NCBI GenBank assembly: GCA_040753875.1
Contig: JBFMDV010000028.1
Span: 18,636-82,635 of the forward strand
Direction: 5' to 3'
Origin: Candidatus Zixiibacteriota bacterium
GTDB taxonomy: Bacteria > Zixibacteria > MSB-5A5 > GN15 > FEB-12
DNA length: 64,000 nt
The notes under the pieces are model-generated. The model had not been told where the DNA came from and ran no database searches. It was given only the letters and a program-made list of their open reading frames with translations. Shown here in pieces: positions 18,840 to 25,750 of this stretch (its first letter is position 1; every line of letters begins with the position of its first letter). The translations under genes and the position numbers were made by a program.

Positions 18840-19172
18840 ATGCTCGTAGTCACGGATAGCGCCAGCTGCGAACTGAAGAAGGTATTCGAGACGCCCAAGG
18901 CTAAACACGCCAAGTTGGTAATCTATTTTCAGGGGGCCGGCTGAAACGGGCCCTCATTGGGCTTGGCTCTGGATGAGTCAGTGAATGGTCTTGAGAGACT
19001 GGAATCCAATGGCATCACCGCATATATCGACCCGGGTCTTCGCGAATTCCTCGAAGGGTACGGCGGCGTGAATATCGATTACGTGACACGTGACTTTGGC
19101 ACCGGCGGATACATTGTCACAACCGGAAATCGCGCAGGCGGCGGTTGCAGCGACGACTGCAGTTGTTCGTAG
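18840..19172 (+). CDS. HesB/IscA-like selenoprotein with in-frame UGA at codon 35
   Basis: Read with UGA (18942-18944) as selenocysteine, this is a 110-residue HesB/IscA-type A-carrier-like protein starting MLVVTDSASCELKKV, with AAAGG nine bases upstream. U35 lies in GAG-U-NGPSLGLALDE, exactly where IscA-like proteins have the first iron-sulfur-ligand cysteine (G-G-C-S-G). The frame continues without interruption through a normal-looking HesB C-terminal half and a Cys-rich end (GGGCSDDCSCS). A HesB-related selenoprotein family is known (TIGRFAM TIGR01911, from memory). A hairpin fitting a bacterial SECIS follows the UGA. Seen: the frame and motifs. Inferred: Sec insertion. Alternative: a pseudogene by nonsense mutation. 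A standard annotation would split it into two fragments and lose it. Confidence 0.82.
18953..18977 (+). promoter_or_regulatory. Putative bacterial SECIS element
   Basis: Downstream of the in-frame UGA, CTCAT (18953-18957) pairs with ATGAG (18973-18977), and GGGC (18959-18962) with GCTC (18966-18969, one G-U), closing a UUG apical loop that begins 18 nucleotides after the UGA. A short stem at this distance fits what is known of bacterial SECIS elements bound by SelB. An alternative, shorter stem (GGGCCC/GGGCTT, 18948-18964) puts the loop too close to the UGA. Confidence 0.55.
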
Positions 19173-19220
19173 CCGAGTATCCGCGAACTCGCCAAGCACC
19201 TTGCCCCCCAGGTAGTTGTT

Positions 19221-19290
19221 GTAGGGCAGAACCCCTTTGTGGCTCTGCCATTGTCTTGTTGGCGGAACCAGAAACGATTCCGCCCTACGG
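19221..19290. repeat. Double-hairpin extragenic repeat, copy 1
   Basis: A 70-base unit with two hairpins: GGCAGAACC...GGCTCTGCC and GGCGGAACC...GATTCCGCC. It is repeated almost exactly at 19332-19401 (two differences). The similarity extends beyond the unit into ATAATCAC-CAGGCAC. It is non-coding and resembles a REP or MITE-like palindromic element between the selenoprotein gene and tRNA-His. Confidence 0.85.
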
Positions 19291-19331
19291 TAACCACTGT
19301 AACTGATAATCACGCAGGCACATCAGCAGGC

Positions 19332-19401
19332 GTAGGGCAGAACCCCTTTGTGGTTCTGCCATTGTCTTGTTGGCGGAACCAGAAACGATTCCGCCCTGCG
19401 G
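19332..19401. repeat. Double-hairpin extragenic repeat, copy 2
   Basis: Second tandem copy of the 19221-19290 element. It differs by one C-to-T change in the first hairpin and one A-to-G change at the end. The first hairpin change (GGCTCTGCC to GGTTCTGCC) improves the pairing with GGCAGAACC, which suggests that the stem matters. Confidence 0.85.
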
Positions 19402-19497
19402 CAGCTAATAATCACACAGGCACGTTAGTTTCTCGGTGAGTTCTTCGAGCAAAAGGGTTGACTTGTGGCTCAGATGCGATAAGTTTGGCCTGCGCAT

Positions 19498-19571
19498 GCC
19501 GGGGTAGCTCAGTTGGTTAGAGCGCCAGTCTGTGGAACTGGATGTCGACAGTTCGAATCTGTCCCCCGGTA
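19498..19571 (+). tRNA. tRNA-His (GTG)
   Basis: Cloverleaf: acceptor GCCGGGG pairs with CCCCGGT (G1-U72 wobble), T8-A9, D-arm GCTCAGTTGGTTAGAGC, anticodon stem CCAGT/ACTGG with loop CTGTGGA (anticodon GTG), T-arm GACAGTTCGAATCTGTC, discriminator A73. The base before G1 is T, so the usual encoded G-1 of tRNA-His is absent and position 73 is A rather than C. CCA is not encoded. Confidence 0.95.
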
Positions 19572-19579
19572 CTTAAAAA

Positions 19580-19875
19580 TAGAGTGGAATAGCCGATAAT
19601 TTGAGACTATGGTCAGGGATGCGACTCGGTTTTTGACTTCGTCGACCTGCAATAACCTGCATATCGTGTGCAAAGCAACCGCGTACTGGAACTTGCTTGA
19701 ATACGCAGCCGATGAGCCGACTGTGTGATCCTACGTTGAGCGGCAACGAGTTGTGCGACAGTGTGCGAGTTTTCAACTGTTTAATTGACCAGTGGCCCGA
19801 TAATTGCCATAATTGCGATGAATGGTCGACATACGTTTGAGACAACAATAGTCATAGGTATAAGGGATTACGAAC
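19580..19875 (+). promoter_or_regulatory. Intergenic region with putative promoter of the PEP-CTERM gene
   Basis: About 300 bases after tRNA-His with no gene recognised. Near its end TTGAGA (19837-19842), a 16-base spacer and TATAAG (19859-19864) form a possible promoter. The -10 is only 11 bases before the ATG at 19876, so the leader would be very short, although AAGGG (19862-19866) could also act as a ribosome-binding site. Confidence 0.4.
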
Positions 19876-20469
19876 ATGAAGAGAATCGGACTCATGGTAC
19901 TCGCGGCCACATTGACTCTGTTCGCCGTGAGCAGCAGTTTCGCGGGGGTCTACTACTTCAATCCAACACCTCGTGCTGATCTGTGGGATCTGGACCACTA
20001 TCGCTACTACACGTGGGGAATCGACTGGAACCATCCTGGCGAAACCATCACTGGTGCGGTCCTGACCTTTAATAACATCTGGGATTGGCGGGTTGAGCCG
20101 GATTCTCTGTATGTCCACTTGCTGAACAACCCTGCGAGTGGTGTTCGCGCCTGGTGGGATTACCAGGGAAGCGGCGACAATTTCGCCGGCCAGGGTATGA
20201 ATATGGGAACCTGGACAGATGCCGTGGGTGGACACCCGCGCAACTACACCTTGACGTATGATCTGGCTTCGCTGGGGCTCATCGATGAACTGAATGCGTA
20301 TGCGTCGGACGGCGTGTTTGGTTTCGGGTTCGATCCGGACTGTCACTATTTCAATGACGGTCTGTCGCTGACAGTGACGACCACGTCGGCGGTTCCGGAG
20401 CCGGCCACCATTGCTCTACTTACACTGGGCCTGGTTGGCGCGGGTGTGGTTCGTCGCCGTACGAAGTAA
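19876..20469 (+). CDS. PEP-CTERM-sorted secreted protein
   Basis: 197 residues. Signal peptide MKRIGLMVLAATLTLFAVSSSFA, an approximately 150-residue beta-rich body with many aromatic residues and no family I recognise, then a C-terminal PEP-CTERM signal: VPEPATIALLTLGLVGAG followed by the basic tail VVRRRTK. Proteins with this tail are processed by exosortase (EpsH/XrtA family) and are usually linked to exopolysaccharide production. No exosortase is present in the window. A terminator hairpin follows, so the gene is probably monocistronic. Confidence 0.9.
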   Translation: MKRIGLMVLAATLTLFAVSSSFAGVYYFNPTPRADLWDLDHYRYYTWGIDWNHPGETITGAVLTFNNIWDWRVEPDSLYVHLLNNPASGVRAWWDYQGSGDNFAGQGMNMGTWTDAVGGHPRNYTLTYDLASLGLIDELNAYASDGVFGFGFDPDCHYFNDGLSLTVTTTSAVPEPATIALLTLGLVGAGVVRRRTK

Positions 20470-20495
20470 TTACACGCTTTTTAAGACAAATCTGG

Positions 20496-20530
20496 CCGCC
20501 GGCGTTTTCTCGATTCGCCGGCGGTTTTCA
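20496..20530 (+). terminator. Rho-independent terminator
   Basis: Perfect 9-base stem CCGCCGGCG / CGCCGGCGG around an 11-base loop, followed by TTTTCATTT, 26 bases after the PEP-CTERM gene. Confidence 0.85.
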
Positions 20531-20690
20531 TTTGTCCTTTCGTGGGGACAGGGGCGACAAAAATGGACCGGCCTGTTCCGAGAAAGCAATTGCATCGAGA
20601 CGAATTTTGGATAGATTGGGATATCGCAGTTGGTCGTGGTGTGCCACCCCCTCACAGGGCACAGAACATAGAACACAAAGGGAAAAAATC

Positions 20691-22550
20691 ATGCATCAAT
20701 GGACCATGCCACATTCGTCCGGGGGCCGGCAATGTCGTGGGTCAGCACTCACATTCGCGTTTCTGGGGCTCGTGTTTCAGGCGGTAGTGGTGACCGCAGC
20801 CGAACCCGATGCCGCTGTGCCTTCGGCCAACCAGCCGCTCACCGTGGACTGGTGCCGGACCCAACAGATATATGATGCAAAAAATGTGGCCAAGGCACCC
20901 ACCAACCCCGATGCCTGCCCGACCAATGGTACCTGCGATATAGCAGCCAATCGCAACGCGTGGATACCGGCTGTCGACCAGCCGATGACGACTCTGCGGC
21001 TTTATTTCCATATTCTCCGCATGGATGACGGCAGCAGTGCCGCCACGACCCCCGAAATGCTGGCCTTGCAGGTGGCCAATCTCAACAATGATTTTCTTCC
21101 TTCCCGGATCCAGTTCGAATATCAGTGGCGCTATGTCAATTCGACGGCATACCGGTCCCTTGCCGATGCCGAGATGGATGCCATGAAGATGGCGTTTGCG
21201 CTGGCAGCCGATTCGCAGATCAACGTATTCGTCTCTTACGTAGAGGGCTCTTATTCATTCGGGACCTTCCCGTGGGACCCTGATGCGCTTACGTCGCGGG
21301 GCGGCATTGTTATGACAACGGGGCACTTTCAATCGGTCCAGAGTGCCCTGGCTCACGAGGTAGGTCATTGTCTCGGGCTGTGGCACACATTCCATGGCGT
21401 GAGCGAGGTAAGCCAATGCGGCTCCTGCTACGAACCGGCCGGCACAACTATCGGCGATGTCCTGGGGGACCTTTGCCAGGACACCGATCCCACACCCACC
21501 AACTACTCCTGCTCTCCCCCGCCCGGTCCGGACCCGTGCAGCGGCCAGAGTTGGGGACCGACGGATGTCCAGAATATCATGGGGTATTCCGGGGATGCCT
21601 GCTGGACTGAATTTTCCACGCAACAGAAGGGACGGATGCACTGCTGGGTTGACGACCGGTTGATGACCTGGGTGTCGGGAGTCCGTTTCACCGCCGTCAA
21701 TACGTTTGGACCGGCGCCGCTGTCGGTAGATTTCAGCGGGATTTCCGCCAAGGTCGTCAATGCGTGGCAGTGGAATTTTGGAGACGGCAATCTCTCATCG
21801 GAACAGAATCCAACACACGTGTATGGTCCGGGGCAGTTCGATGTTTCCCTGTCGATACAGGCGACCGATGGCGACTATTCCGCCGTCCAATCCGACTTTG
21901 TCTCTGCCTACGCCGATTCGATGATCGGTCCGGTTATATCGGTTCAGCCGAGCCAGGATATCCGGGTGGATGTATACGCGCGCAATTATCTGCCGCTTCG
22001 CGAGCTCAAGATCCCGTTCGCCTGGGGCGGGCCTTTTGGCCTCACATACGATTCGGCCAATACCAGCGGCCTGCGAACCAACTATTTCGAGCAGCAGCAA
22101 CTCATCAGCTATGATCCATCCAATAAGCGCGCGACCTACTTCCTGCGAAGTTCTTCCACCGGCGCGCTGCCTGACCTTGTCCCCGGCTCGGGTCCGGTCG
22201 TGAGTCTCTATTTCTCGGTGCCAGGCCTGCTGTTCGGAGGGCCGAACATGATCTCGTTCGACGGCTATTTGTCATACTTGCCGACCTTCGTGGCAAACAC
22301 CGGCACGTACAATCCGGTCGTGCTTGCGGCCACGATCAGCAAATGCCGTCCCGGCGATGTCGACAACAACGGAGTCGGCCCTGATATTTCGGACCTTTCG
22401 TTTCTGGTGGATTACCTCTTTTTCTCCGGCCCGACTCCGCCGGTCACCAGCCAGGCCGATATCGACGGATCCGGCAGTATCGATATCGCCGATCTGACAA
22501 TGCTCCTCGATTTTCTCTTCCACAACGGGTCTCTGCCCGGATGTGTGTGA
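20691..22550 (+). CDS. Secreted pappalysin-like (M43-type) metalloprotease with PKD and dockerin-like tail
   Basis: 619 residues. Signal peptide near 1-45, then a metzincin domain with the zinc motif H222-E223-x-x-H226-x-x-G-x-x-H232 (HEVGHCLGLWH) and the Met-turn NIMGYSG, most like peptidase family M43. A PKD domain (about 345-420, WNFGDG) is followed by a cohesin-like beta domain (about 425-550, containing RVDVYARN and IPFAWGGPFGL) and a dockerin-like pair (GDVDNNGVGPDISDL; SIDIADLTMLLDFLF). The last three modules are closely similar to those of the cysteine protease at 22820. The start is supported by AAAGGG upstream of the ATG. Expected to degrade extracellular protein. Confidence 0.88.
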   Translation: MHQWTMPHSSGGRQCRGSALTFAFLGLVFQAVVVTAAEPDAAVPSANQPLTVDWCRTQQIYDAKNVAKAPTNPDACPTNGTCDIAANRNAWIPAVDQPMTTLRLYFHILRMDDGSSAATTPEMLALQVANLNNDFLPSRIQFEYQWRYVNSTAYRSLADAEMDAMKMAFALAADSQINVFVSYVEGSYSFGTFPWDPDALTSRGGIVMTTGHFQSVQSALAHEVGHCLGLWHTFHGVSEVSQCGSCYEPAGTTIGDVLGDLCQDTDPTPTNYSCSPPPGPDPCSGQSWGPTDVQNIMGYSGDACWTEFSTQQKGRMHCWVDDRLMTWVSGVRFTAVNTFGPAPLSVDFSGISAKVVNAWQWNFGDGNLSSEQNPTHVYGPGQFDVSLSIQATDGDYSAVQSDFVSAYADSMIGPVISVQPSQDIRVDVYARNYLPLRELKIPFAWGGPFGLTYDSANTSGLRTNYFEQQQLISYDPSNKRATYFLRSSSTGALPDLVPGSGPVVSLYFSVPGLLFGGPNMISFDGYLSYLPTFVANTGTYNPVVLAATISKCRPGDVDNNGVGPDISDLSFLVDYLFFSGPTPPVTSQADIDGSGSIDIADLTMLLDFLFHNGSLPGCV

Positions 22551-22578
22551 GCGTGGCCAACCATCCTTAAGAAGATTC

Positions 22579-22608
22579 ACCGGCGCCCATCGGGCGCCGG
22601 TTTCATTT
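22579..22608 (+). terminator. Rho-independent terminator
   Basis: Perfect 10-base stem ACCGGCGCCC / GGGCGCCGGT with a 3-base loop, followed by TTCATTT, 28 bases after the metalloprotease stop. Confidence 0.85.
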
Positions 22609-22819
22609 GGTAATCTCAGCAAACGTGTTATGGGCCGATGAGACCATGTTTTTGATGGACGAAACGAGAATTCGGCGTTATATTGGCTTCAGTTGCACTA
22701 TTACCCTAAGGCGCGCCCATTGGGAGCGATAATTGGTTGAGTTGTTTTCGACCGCTTTCAGGAGAGCTATCCTCCCCTCTGCATCCCATGGTTGAGCCCA
22801 GCACCAGAAGGAGAAGTCG

Positions 22820-24622
22820 ATGTTGAGTCGCGAGCAGTATCGGTGCCCGGCGTTTGTCGGGATTCTATTTCTCATTGTGTTCATGATCGGCGCGAATGCT
22901 CCGGTGTTCGGCCAGTTGACAAGCGACGACATAGCCAGGCTGAAGGAGCAAGGCGAAAAAGAGGGGTGGACGTTTATCGTCAAAGAGAACGAAGCCACTC
23001 AGTATCCTCTCTCCCAGATCACCGGCTTAAAAGTGCCGGATGATTGGAGGCAGAATGCGAAGGTCTATTCGCCGAAGATCGATCCTGCCACCCTGCCGCC
23101 ATCGTATGATTGGCGTTCGATAACGGCCATGCCGCCGATTCGTAACCAGGGTGGGTGTGGTAGTTGCTGGGCGTTTGCAACGGTGGGAGCGATGGAGTGC
23201 GCCATCAAGATCTACGATGACACCGTGGTCAACCTCTCCGAGCAATGGCTGGTGAGCTGTAATAATCGCGGCTGGGGCTGCGACGGCGGTTGGTTGGCGT
23301 TTGATTTCTTTCAGTGGGATAGCGATCCGTGCAACGGTATCGGCGCTATTGCCGAAACGTCTTTTCCGTATGTAGCCGCCGACGTGGCCTGCAGTTGCCC
23401 GTATGAGCATCTGTATCGCATCGATTCCTGGGGTTTTGTCGACGGCGAATGGGTCATTCCAACTCCGGAGGCAATGAAGCAGGCGATCATGGAGTATGGT
23501 CCAATAGCGGTGTGTGTGTACGCCAACAGTGCTTTCCAGGCATATGGCGGCGGCATTTTCAATGCCTGCGAAAATCAGTGGATAAATCACGCCGTGGTGT
23601 TGGTCGGGTGGGATGATACTCAGGGCCCGGGCGGGGTGTGGATCATGCGGAATTCCTGGGGTCAGAGCTGGGGTGAAAGCGGCTATATGCGCATCCCGTA
23701 CGGATGCTGCGAGATCGGATACGGCGCCGCGTGGATGGACTATTCTGGTGTCCGCTTGAGTGGTACACCTACCTTTGGACCGGCGCCTCTTGCCGTCGAC
23801 TTCACTGGTGTGTGCGGGCGGACCGTAAATTCATGGTTGTGGGACTTTGGAGATGGCTCCGGGTCGGACATGCAGAACTGCGCGCACAGCTACCAGCCGG
23901 GGATGTATAATGTGACGCTCACGGTGCAGACCCCGACCAAGCCGTACCAGGCACTTCGAGTCGACTACGTATCCGTGTACGCCGACACTCTGAACGGTGG
24001 AACGCTGAACATTGAGCCGCGACAGAAGATTCGTGTCGATGTGTATGGGAGAAATTGCCTGCCTTTGAAAGAAATGACCATCCCGTTCACCTGGGGCGGA
24101 CCGTTCGCGCTGACTCTCGATTCGGTGAGCACTGCCGGGCTTCGGACCGACAGCATGGAGACGAGACAGTATATCAACTTCGATCCCTCTAACAGACGTG
24201 CTACCTATTTCATGAGGGCTTCAGCGAGCGGCGGTCCGCAGACGTTGGCGGCTGGAGCTGGTCCCGTATTGAGTATTTTCCTGACGGCACCGGGGCTGCT
24301 GTATGGAGGACCGCACACGATGTCTTTCGCAGGTTACGGCAATTACTCCCCTACTTTTCTTGCTGAGGCCGGCAGCTACACGCCTATTCTGTATGACGCC
24401 GTGCTTAACCGATGCCGTCCGGGTGATGTCGACGGCAACAGCATCGGTCCAGACATATCGGACTTGAGCTACTTAGTGGACTTCTTGTTCATGGGGGGTC
24501 CGCAGCCACCATCGGCGCCATCGGCGAATGTCGACGGTCAGGGCCAGGTGGATATTTCCGACCTGACCTACCTGGCGGAATATCTGTTCATGGGAGGACC
24601 AGCACCTCAGGCATGCAGTTAG
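22820..24622 (+). CDS. Secreted papain-like (C1A) cysteine protease with PKD and dockerin-like tail
   Basis: 600 residues. Signal peptide to about 33 and a short propeptide, then a C1A domain with Q110 and C116 (QGGCGSCWAF), H257 (NHAVVLVGW) and N278 (NSWGQSWGESGY), a complete catalytic set. It is followed by a PKD domain (about 310-385), a cohesin-like beta domain (RVDVYGRN, IPFTWGGPFAL) and a dockerin-like pair (GDVDGNSIGPDISDL; QVDISDLTYLAEYLF). The C-terminal half matches that of the metalloprotease at 20691 almost motif for motif. AAGGAG seven bases upstream fixes the ATG. A terminator follows. Predicted extracellular protease. Confidence 0.92.
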   Translation: MLSREQYRCPAFVGILFLIVFMIGANAPVFGQLTSDDIARLKEQGEKEGWTFIVKENEATQYPLSQITGLKVPDDWRQNAKVYSPKIDPATLPPSYDWRSITAMPPIRNQGGCGSCWAFATVGAMECAIKIYDDTVVNLSEQWLVSCNNRGWGCDGGWLAFDFFQWDSDPCNGIGAIAETSFPYVAADVACSCPYEHLYRIDSWGFVDGEWVIPTPEAMKQAIMEYGPIAVCVYANSAFQAYGGGIFNACENQWINHAVVLVGWDDTQGPGGVWIMRNSWGQSWGESGYMRIPYGCCEIGYGAAWMDYSGVRLSGTPTFGPAPLAVDFTGVCGRTVNSWLWDFGDGSGSDMQNCAHSYQPGMYNVTLTVQTPTKPYQALRVDYVSVYADTLNGGTLNIEPRQKIRVDVYGRNCLPLKEMTIPFTWGGPFALTLDSVSTAGLRTDSMETRQYINFDPSNRRATYFMRASASGGPQTLAAGAGPVLSIFLTAPGLLYGGPHTMSFAGYGNYSPTFLAEAGSYTPILYDAVLNRCRPGDVDGNSIGPDISDLSYLVDFLFMGGPQPPSAPSANVDGQGQVDISDLTYLAEYLFMGGPAPQACS

Positions 24623-24636
24623 AGTGACCAGTGTTC

Positions 24637-24667
24637 GGGCGGGTCAGCTGACCCGCCCTTGTTATTT
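24637..24667 (+). terminator. Rho-independent terminator
   Basis: A 22-base perfect palindrome (GGGCGGGTCAG / CTGACCCGCCC) followed by TTGTTATTT, just after the cysteine protease gene. Confidence 0.8.
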
Positions 24668-24719
24668 CTAACCGGTCAAGTCGGGCGCGCTCGCAGTTGG
24701 TCCGTGCAGACGGAGCAGT

Positions 24720-25619
24720 ATGGATACAACGTTTCGATCACGGTTGTTGCAAGAGCCGGTTCTCTTCGACGGTGGTGTTGGTACGGAGATTCGGTCGCGC
24801 GTCAGCATGTACGTGTGCGAGGAGGCGAATCTGGTTAACCCGGATTTGATCCTCGCAATTCACTGCGACTACCTCAGAGCCGGAGCCGACGTTATCACAA
24901 CCAATACCTTTTGTGCCCAGGCGCGGTACTTAGGCCGACTGGGACTCGCTGCAAGCTGCGCACAGTTCAATCTTCGCGGAGTCGGTCTGGCCAAAGAGGC
25001 CTGTGCGAGCCCGGCAGGTGAAAACCGTAACCGGTGGGTGGCAGGATCAATCGGACCCGGCATATCACTGACAGAAAGCGAATTCGATCAGGCGATGGCG
25101 GATTATCGAAATCAAGCACAGACACTGACTGAAGCTGGTGCTGATCTGCTCATCATAGAGACCTGTCAATCCGCACTCCAGATGCGGGCGGCATTGGTCG
25201 GAGTCAGCCGCGCCGTGGCGGATTCACAACGGGACCTGCCCTTAGTGGTGACCATCGGGCCCACACTGGGAGGATCGTTGCCCGGCGAACTATCCGTGGA
25301 TCTCCTTGTTCGGGCATACCAGGACCACGGCCTGGCGGCGATCGGGTTCAGTTGCGGCGCCGGTCCATCATCGATGATCAAGCTGCTGGAAAATGCTCGT
25401 GATCGTTTTGATGGTCCGCTGGTGGTGCTGCCAAGTGCCGGTCTGCCGATCAATACGCACACCGGTCTCGAATACCCCATCCCGGCGACTGAGTTTGCAG
25501 ACCAGATGGGGGTCATAATCGAGCGGTTTTCTCCGTCTATAATCGGGGGTTGTTGCGGCACGACTCCCGAGTACATCCGAGCCTTGTCATCCGTTCTTTC
25601 CGGAACGCAATCACATTAG
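24720..25619 (+). CDS. Homocysteine S-methyltransferase-family protein
   Basis: 299 residues, the usual length of stand-alone homocysteine methyltransferase (Hcy) domains such as MmuM/BHMT or the N-terminal domain of MetH. The TIM-barrel starts with LFDGGVGTEIRSR, and the family zinc ligands are present: Cys in GFSCGAG and the CC pair in GGCCGTTPEYI. It would transfer a methyl group to homocysteine to give methionine; the methyl donor cannot be told from sequence. It is cytoplasmic, unlike its exported neighbours. GGAG lies eight bases before the ATG. No metH cobalamin or folate domains are nearby. Confidence 0.9.
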   Translation: MDTTFRSRLLQEPVLFDGGVGTEIRSRVSMYVCEEANLVNPDLILAIHCDYLRAGADVITTNTFCAQARYLGRLGLAASCAQFNLRGVGLAKEACASPAGENRNRWVAGSIGPGISLTESEFDQAMADYRNQAQTLTEAGADLLIIETCQSALQMRAALVGVSRAVADSQRDLPLVVTIGPTLGGSLPGELSVDLLVRAYQDHGLAAIGFSCGAGPSSMIKLLENARDRFDGPLVVLPSAGLPINTHTGLEYPIPATEFADQMGVIIERFSPSIIGGCCGTTPEYIRALSSVLSGTQSH

Positions 25620-25670
25620 TCAGGAATCAGCTTCGCGTTGAGACCGTAGCTTGCCCATAGTCATTCCCCC

Positions 25671-25699
25671 TTGGTGAATTCTGCCTGCCGAGTTATATT
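25671..25699 (+). promoter_or_regulatory. Putative promoter of the type IX-tailed cluster
   Basis: TTGGTG (25671-25676), 17-base spacer, TATATT (25694-25699), about 50 bases before the subtilase start. It would drive the three-gene cluster 25751-34243. Confidence 0.55.
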
Positions 25700-25750
25700 A
25701 TCGTGTAAGCATTCAACAAACGGGTCTGCTTGAGCGTTAAATACTGAGTG

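Noticed and set aside
18648..18944. Reading frame starting at 18648 as a separate gene upstream of the UGA
   Set aside because: It begins inside the terminator region, and only the part from 18840 has HesB-like sequence. The better reading is one selenoprotein from 18840 to 19172.
19221..19401. Two repeats considered as a CRISPR array
   Set aside because: Only two 70-base units with internal hairpins, no spacers of uniform length and no cas genes nearby.
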